A program made the translations under genes and the position numbers. Below are positions 1 through 10,493 of a DNA stretch of 64,000 nt, in pieces; the first letter of the stretch is position 1; the number at the start of each line of letters is the position of its first letter. The DNA lies in contig OX359275.1 in the NCBI GenBank assembly GCA_947179155.2, forward strand, positions 41,091,898 through 41,155,897, given 5' to 3'. The notes under the pieces were generated by a model. That model made no database searches. It saw only the letters and a program-made list of their open reading frames with translations, and was not told the origin of the DNA. The stretch is from Hedera helix. Lineage: Eukaryota; Streptophyta; Magnoliopsida; Apiales; Araliaceae.

Positions 1-484
1 AAATTGGAAATATAAGTTTGTTCATTCATATGACATTTTATTAAAATAAAAATTAGAGAACATCAACGTAAGATGCAGTTAAAGCAAATTAAATTTATAA
101 ATGAATGTTAGGGAAGTCGTGAGCTCAGAATTGAAGCATAAATATGGAATCTATAGTGAGAAGAAGAACAGTGAAGCTGTGAAGGTGCGTATATAATTTC
201 ATTAGAATAATAGTTTAAGTTTTAGGCAATATGTTATATATGTTGTTCAAGAATAATTAAGATTTTAAGATGGTAAAATTTACAAGGTCAGAGGACATGC
301 ATGCATCGATCATTATGATTGATGATCAATTTACACGAGTCTCTTTTATATAAAAAAAAATTAACATACACAATATAAATTACTACTCGCTGATGTTCCC
401 CAAATATTTTTCAAGAAATACATATCAGCTGATCGAAGAAATTAGTGCAGTGCTTGAATCTGGAGATAGATGGGCGAAAGATGG

Positions 485-486
<2 letters not shown>

Positions 487-531
<45 letters not shown>
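487..531. repeat. (TA)n microsatellite
   Basis: Uninterrupted TA dinucleotide run of about 22 units, read directly. Confidence 0.97.
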
Positions 532-533
<2 letters not shown>

Positions 534-720
534 ATCTTTGAAGAGAAAGTAAAAATGGGTAAACATTGTAAAACGACTATAAATATAAGAAGAAACAAAG
601 GAAGTGTCTAAGAAATCTAAGCAAAGAAACAATAGTACATTTAGCAAAAAAACAAAAAGAAAAAGAAATTATAGTATTTATATATTTAATTAAAATTACT
701 GGTGTAAGTATACACTATTT

Positions 721-721
721 A

Positions 722-782
<61 letters not shown>
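721..782. repeat. Compound (TC)n-(AT)n microsatellite
   Basis: About 12 CT units followed directly by about 18 AT units. Confidence 0.97.
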
Positions 783-787
<5 letters not shown>

Positions 788-844
788 CTTGGCTCCAATC
801 TGTCCGCCTCTCTCTCAATAGATATATGGTAAGACATTCACATT

Positions 845-1035
845 AAACGGTTATTGGGAATAAATACATTTGGCTCTGTTGCGACAATTATTATTTCTAT
901 AAAATTGGCACTGTCGTTAGAGCTTGTAGCGGCAAGACAAAAAATTGGCCTATGTCTATCACTACAAGCTCTAGCTGCTCGAGCTAATTTGTTCCCTGTA
1001 TGTAGTTGTTGCGATAGTACTCCCAGCAACCGTTT
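845..1035. mobile_element. Foldback MITE-like element
   Basis: The left end AAACGGTTATTGGGA (845-859) is the inverted complement, with one mismatch, of TCCCAGCAACCGTTT (1021-1035). An internal arm AGAGCTTGTAG pairs perfectly with CTACAAGCTCT, and the intervening sequence is also partly self-complementary. This is the architecture of a foldback or MITE insertion. No target-site duplication was identified. The open frames on both strands here are products of the palindrome. Confidence 0.65.
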
Positions 1036-1072
1036 GTTGTGGATGCGCCATATATATATATATAAAATATAT

Positions 1073-1240
1073 ATACACAGCAGTGTAGTACACAATCGTT
1101 TATAGCGACGATTTTTTTGGGTTACGGCGACGGTTGAACCGTTTTCATAGATATTTCTGGTCTATGACAACGGTTGAATCGTCGTCGTAGCCCAAAAAAC
1201 TGTTGTCACAGATGACTATACACTACACAGTTTGTGTATA
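1073..1240. mobile_element. Foldback MITE with GACGG/CCGTC motifs
   Basis: The two halves are long imperfect inverted repeats. The left half begins TATACACAGCAGTGTAGT and runs through TTTTTTGGGTTACGGCGACGG. The right half, read in reverse, begins TATACACAAACTGTGTAGTG and runs through TTTTTTGGGCTACGACGACG. The CGACGGTTnnACCGTCG style motifs recur at 8458-8517, 37405-37641 and 59090-59284, so this belongs to a family dispersed in the window. The motif resembles subterminal repeats of CACTA-type elements (inference); no autonomous element is present. Confidence 0.7.
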
Positions 1241-1304
1241 TATATATATAGAGAGAGAGAGAGATAGTAAAGTTCAAGATTATACATCCTTAAATGACAT
1301 ACTT

Positions 1305-1484
1305 AGCATACCCTTTTAACGACGAATCCGGCGACGATTTGGTCCGTCACCATTAGTTCGTCAGTCGCTATATATTTGTCTGTCGCGATATGTTGTCCGT
1401 CACTAAAAGCTTTAGTGACAAATGAACCTATAGCAATAAATCAAACCGTCGGGTCCGTCGCTAAAAAGAGTATGCTTGGTATAC
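1305..1484. mobile_element. MITE with AGCATAC terminal inverted repeats
   Basis: The left terminus AGCATACCCTTTTAACGACG (1305-1324) matches the inverted right terminus AGCATACTCTTTTTAGCGACG (near 1456-1476). The interior carries several CCGTCGC/GTCCGTC blocks, including GGTCCGTCACC. It is non-coding. A flanking GTATAC-like extension may be part of the termini. The superfamily is not certain. Confidence 0.7.
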
Positions 1485-3210
1485 TCTTTAAAGGTATATG
1501 CTCTTGAATCAAGTCATATATATTATTGCCTGGCTCCGATCTGTCTGCCTCTTAATTAATCTCTAGGCTATTCCAGTTGAAAGGAGTTGTAATTAATTAG
1601 AGCTCTCCACAATCCACTTGATGCACTGTTAATCCTTAGACTTGAGCATTATATGTATAGTTATTTTCCTTTCTGGACAGCTAAGGGTAGTTGGGTCATT
1701 GCATGGTATATAGATCCAGATCTAGAACGCTTGCTTGATATGCTATATCTGCATTTGCCAAACCCCCAGCAGCAGCAGCTTCCCCTCATCCTCTACTTAA
1801 GTCATCTGCATGTCATGTCATGTATATATGCTATCTCCTCGATCTTCTGTATATATAATACATACAAACAAATGCTATACATATATATACACACACACAA
1901 TTACATGCATGTATATAAGTACATATATACTGCACTACGCCATCTCCTGATCTCTACAGTATATCTTAATTTCTAGATGAGAGAGAAAGATATGGAGATA
2001 AGAAAGGCGAAGCTAAGAAATGGAGTTTTAAAGAGGTTGGCTAGTGGCTACCTATGTGGGTTGGTTAATTAATTGGTCAGATATGATTTAATTTAATTTG
2101 CTTCTTCTACACGCGTACACTGACAAAGTACGATACCCAACTTCATTCACGTCAATGTCAGCCTGTCTTTGTGTTTGTGGAATCTGTTACCGGTTAATTA
2201 TAATTTATAGTTTAGGTTCCAATTTCATTATATTTTTGGAATTATAGTTCATATTTCATTATATGTTTGGAGTCAAACTACATGATAAAAAAAAGGATAA
2301 ATTGCCTTAATAAACATATGTTTAATTATCTAGAATTTTTTTTTAAAATTATATTAAAATAATCTTAAATTTTATCATAATGGATTGTTAAGACAAGGTG
2401 ATAGGTTAGAAAACTTGCCCAAACAGATGCTATTGCCGTAGAATTGTATTGTAATATGGAGTCTTGAAACGTTTACACTTTTATATTACTAAAATTATTT
2501 TGATGAACTTGTGGCCAATTCTTTGATCTTACATATATAAAATATTAGTTATTTTAGTTAATGTGGAAGTATCTAGTAGTTTTAAAAAAATCAGGCCCTC
2601 ACGTGAAAGTTTTCTATGTTTAAACTTTTTTTATATTTTATAGAAGATAGGAGTTAAATACTTCTATTTATATATAATATAGTTTTTATTTTCATAAGAA
2701 AATAAATGAAGACTCCCTTTGTTTAAAAAATATAGGATCATATTTTTTTATTTAACGTTAATTTTAGATATTTTTATATTCAAATTTAATAATAATTAAT
2801 TAGACTGTATTACATCCATTACATAATAAATGTCCTTTATTGATTTTTTTTGTCTAATTAATAACTATTAAAATTAAGAAGTAAGCATATATATATATTT
2901 AAATTTTTGCAAATCTTGAAAAGTTTTATATTGTATGTTATTTATCTTGATCAGATTTATTAACATATGTGTAAAAGAATAATATAAGTTATTATTTTAG
3001 AAGATGATCATTTTAATTCTAAAAATTAAATTAAATTTATATTTTGGAAGGGATAGAATACAATTGTATGGTCGATGAATGGCTGCTTTCAATATTTCTT
3101 TATGATCGTTACTCGCTTATATGGTAAGGACACAAATAATAAAGCGGCCTCCCGTGCTTTTTATTCAAGTTACCAATCATAAGAGCCAGCCATTCATTTG
3201 CATGTATAGG
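1485..3210. other. Intergenic, nothing recognised
   Basis: AT-rich DNA. An open frame at 1653-1976 has no recognisable domain and runs into tandem ATAC/ACAC repeats, so it is not called as a gene. No RNA gene was recognised. Confidence 0.6.
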
Positions 3211-3941
3211 CTACGGTGCACTGACGGTCGGTTTAATTAGTTTGGTGGGTAAAAAATTAATTAAATTATTTAAATTGATTATAAAAAATTAAAAATTAAA
3301 ATTATTAAAAATTTTATTTCGTAATCAGTTATCGGTTTATTCAATTATGGGGTTAATCGGTCGGTTTAATCGGTTTAGTTAATTATTAAAATTTAAGGAT
3401 AAAAGATAGAGTTTGTATGTTATTAAATTTTTAAAGTAATGTATTGTTGGATAAATGAGAATTAGATAAACAACTGCTGATATATACCATCTCTATTATA
3501 CAAATTTATCACAAAAAATACATATAATAAATATATAATTATATAAAATATATATATATATATATATAAGTCCCCGAGAACATTATCAATAGATTCTTGA
3601 GAATGTTTGGCGTAAAGGACCCGAAAAGACTTGATGGCTTCAATTCAATGACATCTTCAGTTCTATCCAACTGCTTCATCACCACAGCCATGTCCTTCAG
3701 TGCGTTGTATACCCTATCTCCCGCATTTATTGCCTTCCAAAATAATAATATTAAAAAAATATATAAATTATATTATAATATTAAGGCGTTCAATCGGTTT
3801 TAATTTTTGAATAAACAAAACGATTTAGTTTCCATTTTTCAATTTTACAAGTTTCGATTTTATAACGATTCGGTTTGGTTTATTAATGGTTCAGTTTGGT
3901 GCGATCGTTTTTTCAATTATTTTTGATTTTGTGTGCACCCT
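3211..3941. mobile_element. Decayed TAGGGGTGCAC-family DNA element with captured gene piece
   Basis: The left end TAGGCTACGGTGCACTGACG is followed by GGTCGGTTT, and the right end is TGTGTGCACCC. These resemble the termini of the better-preserved copy at 39953-40540, whose right end reads TGTGCACCCCTA. Both copies share AT-rich GGTTT/CGGTT-rich interiors. A segment of a cellular gene (3570-3745) and a short TA repeat lie inside. No clear target-site duplication remains, so exact ends are approximate. Confidence 0.55.
3570..3745 (-). pseudogene. Captured fragment of an SDI1/MS5-type TPR gene
   Basis: The minus-strand translation contains FWKAINAGDRVYNALKDMA and VVMKQLDRTED, followed after a one-base frame change by EAIKSFRVLYAKHSQESIDN. 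This matches, from memory of the family, the central TPR region of plant SULFUR DEFICIENCY-INDUCED 1 / MALE STERILITY 5 (POLLENLESS3) proteins, where the same segments occur contiguously. About 58 codons are present out of a protein of roughly 300 residues. There is no start, stop or splice context, and a frameshift lies near the EDVIE/EAIKSF junction. AT-rich transposon-like sequence borders it on both sides, so it is read as a captured gene piece and not a working gene. The strand and family call are strong; the mechanism of capture is inferred. Confidence 0.8.
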
Positions 3942-5306
3942 TTGTGCGAGCATTCTTATTGGCTTCAAGTTAACCATCGCTCCCCTCTCTTTCTTTGTTT
4001 TAAAATAAATGCACCACTTTTATTAATTCAATGTTTTATCATGATTTCACATGTATGAATTTACCTGAAAATAAACTTGAATGGTTTAAAACTCGGTTTG
4101 AGATTGATTCAAAAAAATTAAGCGAGACTCGAATTCGATACTTAAATATAGCGAATTCAAATTCCTTTTAATACTCAGACATTTATACAAGTTGAATATA
4201 AGCCGTCTATTGTTCGCTCATTTAGAGTATTAAATTTTTCTTACCTCACTGATCTCTAATCGATACAAGTTCGTTAATCTTTACTTGTGCATAGTAGTAA
4301 TTATATTCAATTTATTTTATAATAGTATTCAACAATTGAATTATCCACATATTTTAATAAGTGGAAGGGGTTTTCATATTTTCAGTACATGTCCATTAAT
4401 TAATTCAAGAGTGATAATATTATCTCATTAATTTTTTACAAGGGTCGAGATCTAATTTAAAGAGTTCAATTTTAAATAGTTGACTGATATAATTTTTATC
4501 TACATTATCATAATATAAATATTGATCCAATTTGGATTTGTATGTTTTAAATACTTGCGAGTAGCTCGAAACGAGTAGAGTCAAATTGAACTCGAGTCCA
4601 ATCAAATTAATCGAATTCGAATATGAGAAAAGATTTATAAATTTATATTCGAATCCGAGTACCTTTAAAAAAATTTAAATATAATTTAAGTAAGATATTA
4701 TTAATTTTAACTTGATTTGAGATTATTTTCACCCCTGCAAGGAATATAGTTTTTGTTTTCTCATCACTTTTTATTACTTTGAAATGTGGCGAGAGCTACT
4801 ATCTAGTCTAGTCAAACTCAATTAGGTAAGAAATTAAATGAGCACAAGTTGTCAAATATTAAGTTCACTCTTTAATTGCTTTTGAAAACTCATTTGGCAT
4901 TTATAAATCATTAAAGCCTAGGATTCAAATCTTTCTATCGCGAAAGCCTCGCTTATTCAACGGAGAGTTTTGATACACAGGTTGCCGCTTGCCACTAAAA
5001 ATTTCGTTGAACTCTTTTTGCCCAAGGTTAAAGATATTGTAGGGTGTTCCTTTTTACAAATATTCTATTTTAATTAGATAAAAGACTTTCATAATCATAT
5101 CATTATTCAATATTTGGGGTGGATTAGACTCTTTCAAAATTTGAGAAGCATTTTTTTTAGTCCATTTTAAATTTATAAAAATCTATTAATCTCATTTAAA
5201 CTATAAAATGACATAAATTTTTTAACATGATATTACTTATACTCTAGGTAGATCGAATATTATAGTGTCGTGATATATTTCAATAATCCAATTTTTTTCC
5301 AAAAAA
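3942..5306. other. Intergenic with GAATTCGA-rich repeat remnant
   Basis: At about 4070-4735, phrases such as ACTCGAATTCGATA, AATCGAATTCGAATA and TTCGAATCCGAGTACC point towards each other from the two sides and suggest an old inverted-repeat transposon. The 54.4-55.1 kb region has comparable CTCGAGC-type phrases. No gene was recognised. Confidence 0.45.
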
Positions 5307-5311
5307 ATCAA
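5307..5311. repeat. Left 5-bp target-site duplication (ATCAA)
   Basis: ATCAA directly precedes the first TG of the upstream LTR and is repeated directly after the downstream LTR at 7774-7778. Confidence 0.75.
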
Positions 5312-5814
5312 TGTTAACGTTATATTTCGTTAGCCCTTAATTGGACTTGACCCAATGAGTCACAGTTAAATATATTATTACTTCCCTTGAACTTGGACAG
5401 ACCAAAAGTATTTACGACATTGACATTATTTGTCAATCAAGTATCAGCTAATAATATCCATGAAGGACTCCATCTCTATATGAAAAATCTCATTTTTTTA
5501 CGAGGACTTAACAAAGGACAATTCCTTAATTAAGTCAACTAAAGATCATTCACTTCCAATACAATGTAGAAACTCTATAAATATAAGGTACATGAAGTGC
5601 AAGATATATGCACACAATATTATTATATTGGTTCTAAACTCTCATACCTTTATTATTACTCGTCTTATTCTCCCAAATATTGTATTGATTCTCACACAGA
5701 GGGTTCGGTTCTCCCTAGCGGCTATCATCGTCGGGTCATCAGTGTGTCCTTTTTTGCAGGTTTATTCCACTTTTAAATCCAGTGACAAGCCTTGGACGAA
5801 ATTGAGTATTAACA
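5312..5814 (+). repeat. Upstream LTR
   Basis: 503 bp, beginning TGTTAACG and ending GTATTAACA. Its counterpart is 7130-7773. It contains CTCTATAAATATAAGG (near 5572-5587), which has the form of an LTR promoter TATA box and is conserved in the other LTR as CTCTATAAATACAAGG. The open frame at 5592-5867 spans the LTR end and is not a gene. Confidence 0.8.
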
Positions 5815-7129
5815 TTGACACTAGAAGGAGAACCTTTAGCGGTTTAGAGAAATTATTTCGTCGTTGAAATCCTCTTATTTAAGTTTTGCAAGGTTCAAAA
5901 AAATTATAATTCACCCTCAATACATGTTTGGACATCTCTTCGGACTTATAGTTAGGATCAAATTTTTATAGCATCGACTTTGCGATCCGAATTAATATTT
6001 CAAAAATAATTGATCACAAAGATTTAAAGTTAATAATTATATTTGAAGCAGAGCGAGTTTGATCATCCACTACTAGTACACACCAACGCATTGGCCATTA
6101 GCAAAATCAATACACTCATGATATTCTTTATGACTTCAGCAGATTGAAATTTGTTTCAGTTGCGAGCCTGTTTATTATAGCTTCAAATACCCCCTTCGCG
6201 TGATTTCTCACATGACTTCGACCATCTATTCACGGGTCTAGGATAGATCGTGAATCTTTACGACTTATCCCCCTTCAATATATTTTTCATTAATCTTAAA
6301 TTCCTTTACAACGTCTTTTTAATAAATAAGTAAAAAAGTTTCAAAGAATTAGGGGCACATATATGTTCGAATGTACACGTTTAGTATTAGATAAAGTTCA
6401 ACTCAATATTTCATTAAATATCATCTACCTATACAAAGAAGGACACCGACTACAAAATAAAGGTACGTGTTTATCTCTTCTATTTAATTAACTTATTTGT
6501 CGCTTAATTTATTGCATTGATCTGAACACATTATAGTATCACTTGATTACAAGTAATATATTGTGTACTATGTCATATATTATTTATGATGGCATAAAAT
6601 TTATGTTCTTAATTTGTTATCAGTTTTTTTAAATTTAAAAAACTTCTGGATTAGTTTTACTCTATGTCATATATAATTATTTGTACATATAATGTGAACC
6701 TCCTCGAATCGAATAAAATTATGTAGAAAATATTATCATCGGGTGAACATGTCATCTTAATTACAACCATATTAAAATTTGTTCGATGACCGAAAAGTTC
6801 AAAATTGTAAAAGGCGCAATCGAAATAGTATCAATTGAGACTATTGCACCTTTTGTCTCTATTGTTCTTTTTTGCATGACTCATCATCCTTTGATCTAAT
6901 AGTTTTAAAAGAACTTATCATGTGAGGCTATACAGTGCAATTCAATGGTCGAAGAGTACTTCTTCAAGATATATAATTGGTGACTCGAATGCTTGATTCC
7001 TAAACGAGTTAAAGTTCACATGAAAAAGCCCATGATTGGTTTAGTGAATGCCTCTTAAGCCCACTCTTGAAGTCTTTTCTTTATATTACTCCTCCTCCTC
7101 GTTTCATTCTTTGAAGGAGTGGAAGGTAA

Positions 7130-7773
7130 TGTTAAAGTCATATTTCGTCAGTTCCTAATTGGGCTTGAGCCAATAAGTCACGATTAAATATATTCTAGCT
7201 TTCCTTGAACTTTGACAGACCTAAAGTATTTATGCCATTGACATTACTTGTTAACTAAGTATTAACTAGTAATATCCATAAAGGATTTTATCTCTATATG
7301 AAAATCTCATTTCCTACGGAGACTCAAGAAAAGACAATTCCTTAGTTGAGTCAACTAATGATCATTTCCTTCTAATAAAGTGTAAAAACTCTATAAATAC
7401 AAGGTACATGAATTGTAAGGAGAAACGATTTCATGTTCCTAGAGTATGATGAATAGTTTGCTCCTCCCCTCACATGCATGTGGGTCTCCCGTGGGCTCTA
7501 CCACAAAATGCCCCATATGCATATGAAGGGAGAAACATACTATTCACCATGTTCCAAAAGTATGTAATAATTTTTCGAATTTCAAGATATATACATACAA
7601 TATTATTATATTGGTTCTAAACCCTAATATCATCATTGTTAATCGTTTTATTCTCTCAAACTTTATACTGATTCTCAGACCAGAGAATTATCTTCAACAA
7701 CTACCGCCATTAGGTTATCGATGTGTTTCTTTTAGATCTAACAATAAATTTTGGATAAAATTAAATGTTAACG
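7130..7773 (+). repeat. Downstream LTR with a nested MITE
   Basis: Alignable by eye with 5312-5814 from TGTTAA through TATTATATTGGTTCTAAAC and on to the end. It is longer because a foldback element occupies 7419-7576. It ends AATGTTAACG, followed by the ATCAA duplication. Confidence 0.8.
7419..7576. mobile_element. MITE inserted in the LTR, 9-bp near-duplication
   Basis: Compared with the upstream LTR, this segment interrupts the downstream LTR. The bordering 9-mers are GAATTGTAA (7410-7418) and GAATTTCAA (7577-7585), two differences in nine. Internally, ATGAATAGTTTGCTCCTCCC is the inverted partner of GGGAGAAACATACTATTCAC. The 9-bp duplication size fits Mutator-like elements (family knowledge). 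Confidence 0.7.
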
Positions 7774-7778
7774 ATCAA
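7774..7778. repeat. Right 5-bp target-site duplication (ATCAA)
   Basis: Matches 5307-5311. Confidence 0.75.
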
Positions 7779-8337
7779 CATTTTAAAAAATATTTTTTTA
7801 ATTTTAAAACAAGGAGGGTATTAATTAATTCAAGACATATTAGAGTAATTAGCATAAGTTATAATATAAACATTTTACGTTAGACGCCAACAGTAAGTTT
7901 AAGCAGGGCCGCAGGGGGATGTTAAAAGATAATCCGTGTCAATTTTAGGTTTACGGTGTTATTGTCTTTCGCACAATATGATACTGTATTATTTTATGTA
8001 CTTTAATTAATTAAGAAGCATTATCCACACGTACCCTCTTATCTGCTTGAGGCATAATTCGACGGCTAATTTGATTGCAACTCAGGACTACTTTATAGAG
8101 AGAAAGGAACAAAAATATGGATTATAAAATAATCAATTCATTATTAATAATTAATTAAACAGACAAGAAGAATATATATAGTACTATATTTATTAATTTA
8201 TTTATATATTGTTTTTTTGTGAGACAGCCACCCTCTATGACAAGGAGATAAAGGTATGCCTTGAGCGCCCAGTGCTTCCCAACATACAAATAACCATCAA
8301 ATGCTTCTTTGAATCGCAGCACTCAAAATATTAGGGA

Positions 8338-8460
8338 ACTCTTTCGCAGTGAAAAATATTATTTTTTTATGTGAAGTTCATTTTTTATAAAAATATTAGG
8401 AAACTGTTTCACAGTGAAAAATATTATTTTCATATGTGAGGCTCATTTTTTTATCTGTAA
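8338..8460. repeat. Two-copy tandem repeat, 65-bp period
   Basis: CGCAGTGAAAAATATTATTT followed by TATGTGAAGTTCATTTTTT is repeated 65 bp later as ACAGTGAAAAATATTATTTT and TATGTGAGGCTCATTTTTT. About 90 percent of the aligned bases agree by eye. Confidence 0.8.
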
Positions 8461-8517
8461 TGACGGTTTTAAAATCGTCGTTATATGTCTATGACTACAC
8501 TTTACGTCGCTATAAAC
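8458..8517. mobile_element. Partial copy of the GACGGTTTTAAAA foldback family
   Basis: ATGACGGTTTTAAAATCGTC, then TATGTCTATGACTACACTTTAC and GTCGCTATA. It runs parallel to the element in the hexokinase intron (37460-37530), with a short internal deletion. Confidence 0.65.
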
Positions 8518-9076
8518 AAAAAATCAGATCCACATATAAAAATAATAAAAAATACTACAAAAATATTAATTTTCAAAATAATACCTCCTCTCTCTCCCTC
8601 TCCCTCAAAAGCATCACCGTCTTCTAGACAAAATGCCCATACCACTTATCCTATATAAGTATGGTAGAGGCGGAATAGGATGAAAAGATAAATATATACA
8701 CCGGAGAAGACATATTTTACATGAATGTTTTTGTGAGGTAGTTGTTATTTTTATTTTCTTTGAAATATATATTTGCACATTTTTTTCTCTTACAAGGCTA
8801 TGACTATGAGACCTATTTATTATTTATTTGAAAAAAGTCGAATTAAAATATAACAAATACTTGTCAAGACATTCATTGAAAAAATACCAGAACTCGTCAC
8901 ACTGTGTGTTTAAAAGAAAATTTAAATCAAACACTCATGATTAAAATTAATGGGATGTAACTAAGAGTGAAACCAGTTTTTTTTCCCTTTTTTTTTATAA
9001 AAGAGAATGACAGGTTGAAGGAGAAAAAAGTTGTGATAATATAATTTAGAGACAACGGGTCACTACCTTTATATAA

Positions 9077-9235
9077 GATCCAGTTAGAATGAAGTTAACT
9101 TCACTATAAGTTTGTCGAAAAATCAATAAATTGTTGACATACAGGCAGTGATATATTCTCTCTATTTGCGTGTCAACACTTTATTGGTCCTTGGACCAAC
9201 TTAAAGTGAAGTTAACTTTATCCTAACCGCATCCC
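9077..9235. mobile_element. MITE with perfect 9-bp target-site duplication
   Basis: 159 bp flanked on both sides by TTTATATAA (9068-9076 and 9236-9244). The left terminus GATCCAGTTAGAATGAAG continues into TTAACTTCACT. It pairs with the inverted right terminus, which reads GGATGCGGTTAGGATAAAG and then TTAACTTCACT. It is non-coding. The terminal inverted repeats of about 30 bp and the 9-bp duplication fit a Mutator-like MITE. Confidence 0.85.
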
Positions 9236-9244
9236 TTTATATAA

Positions 9245-10479
9245 TTGATTCATGTGTGGGTTTTAGATGAAAATATTTAAACTATTTGTCAAAACATTAA
9301 TTCTTTTATTTAAAGGTTTAATGACTTTAAAAACATTTAAACTTTACTTCTTTTTTTCAGTATAACTCATAAACTCTCTTTTTTTTCTCACTAAAACCTT
9401 TCAACTCTAATAAATAGGCAAAAAAATACCCTTCAAACCAAAAAATGATGAACCATGGTTAGCCAGTTATGAGTATCACACACGGCTGATGTAGTGTATA
9501 ATAAATAATTTATTATTATTATTTAATGATATTAATTTTACATTTTTAAAAATATTAAATAAAAATTTACAATCATGGTTCAAAATAAAACTTACTGATA
9601 AATAAAAAGAAACTAAATTATTAATTACACTTCTCTCCCAAATTAATTTTTGATTTATCAAATTTAGGGTTCATTACTTTATTTACACCAAGGTTGGCTA
9701 TGGTGGTGGGCTTTAATTTGTAAGTTGGTGGCGGATTTTTAGCGAAGGGGATTGAAGACCATGAATAGATCCGAGGAGAATTAGGGTTTGGCAGCACGGT
9801 CCTTGTTTGGTTGTTATTTTATAATATTTTTAATAATTTAATCATTTTTATATATAATTAGTTGTTGAAATTTTATAATTAAATATATAATAAATAATAG
9901 CATGAAAAATTGTAATATTCAAAATAATAAAAATAAAAATAATAGTAATTATTCAAATATATAATAATAGTAAATTTTTATTTTTTACCAAGTGTAAGTT
10001 TGCTATGTTTTATAAAAGTCCGTAATGATATTTTATCAATGCACTCATGAAATTCGAAAAATGAACAAATATAGAATATCTTACCTATTTATCTTCATTT
10101 TTTAAGTTTTATTTTCTTATTTATATAGTTGAAATTATATTATTAAAGTCAATTTAAAAATTAGATGTATTTATGAAATTTGAAAAACGAAGAAACATGA
10201 ATATTTGATTAAATGTTGAGATTTCTGCGCCTATCATTAATAATAAAAATAATAATAAAATTTTAATCCAACTAAATATTTAATATTATTGAGTCAATTT
10301 ACTTGGATAATATAAATTAGTATCGAGTTAACTTGGTTGATCTTTCTATTAATTAAAAAATAATATCAAGTCTTTCTTTTAAATATAGATATTGATTTAA
10401 GTATTAATGTTTGTGACATACATTACATATGTGTGATTTAAAAGAAAATTGAATCAAACATGTGATGTGAGCGAAAATA
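9245..10479. other. Intergenic, AT-rich, nothing recognised
   Basis: Low-complexity AT-rich DNA forming the left flank of the LINE insertion. Confidence 0.6.
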
Positions 10480-10493
10480 TACGCTTACAGTTT
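10480..10493. repeat. LINE target-site duplication, left copy
   Basis: TACGCTTACAGTTT. The last three T are shared with the element's oligo-T tail, so the certain part is 11 bp (10480-10490). The second copy is at 14575-14588. Confidence 0.9.

Larger units (their letters stand above)
1..844. other. Intergenic, AT-rich, microsatellites
   Basis: No coding signal. Open frames around 393-647 are made by the TA repeat, which reads as alternating Tyr and Ile on both strands. The only structure seen is the two microsatellites listed separately. Confidence 0.7.
5312..7773 (+). mobile_element. Small non-autonomous LTR retrotransposon
   Basis: Two direct repeats (5312-5814 and 7130-7773) begin TGTTAA and end near GTTAAC/ATTAACA. 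They are flanked by the 5-bp duplication ATCAA. The sequence after the upstream LTR, TTGACACTAGAAGGAGAACC, looks like a mutated primer-binding site of the TTGGCGCC type seen in plant Ty3-like elements. A purine-rich stretch, GAAGGAGTGGAAGG, lies directly before the downstream LTR as a polypurine tract. The internal region is only about 1.3 kb and shows no gag or pol coding, so the element must have moved using proteins from another element (LARD/TRIM-like). The LTRs have diverged visibly, so the insertion is not recent. Confidence 0.8.
7779..9067. other. Intergenic with short repeats
   Basis: Contains a 65-bp-period tandem repeat (8338-8460) and part of a GACGG-family element (8458-8517), listed separately. 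No gene was recognised. Confidence 0.55.

Noticed and set aside
393..647. Open frames on both strands with Tyr-Ile repeats
   Set aside because: Produced by the (TA)n microsatellite; no domain and no codon bias.
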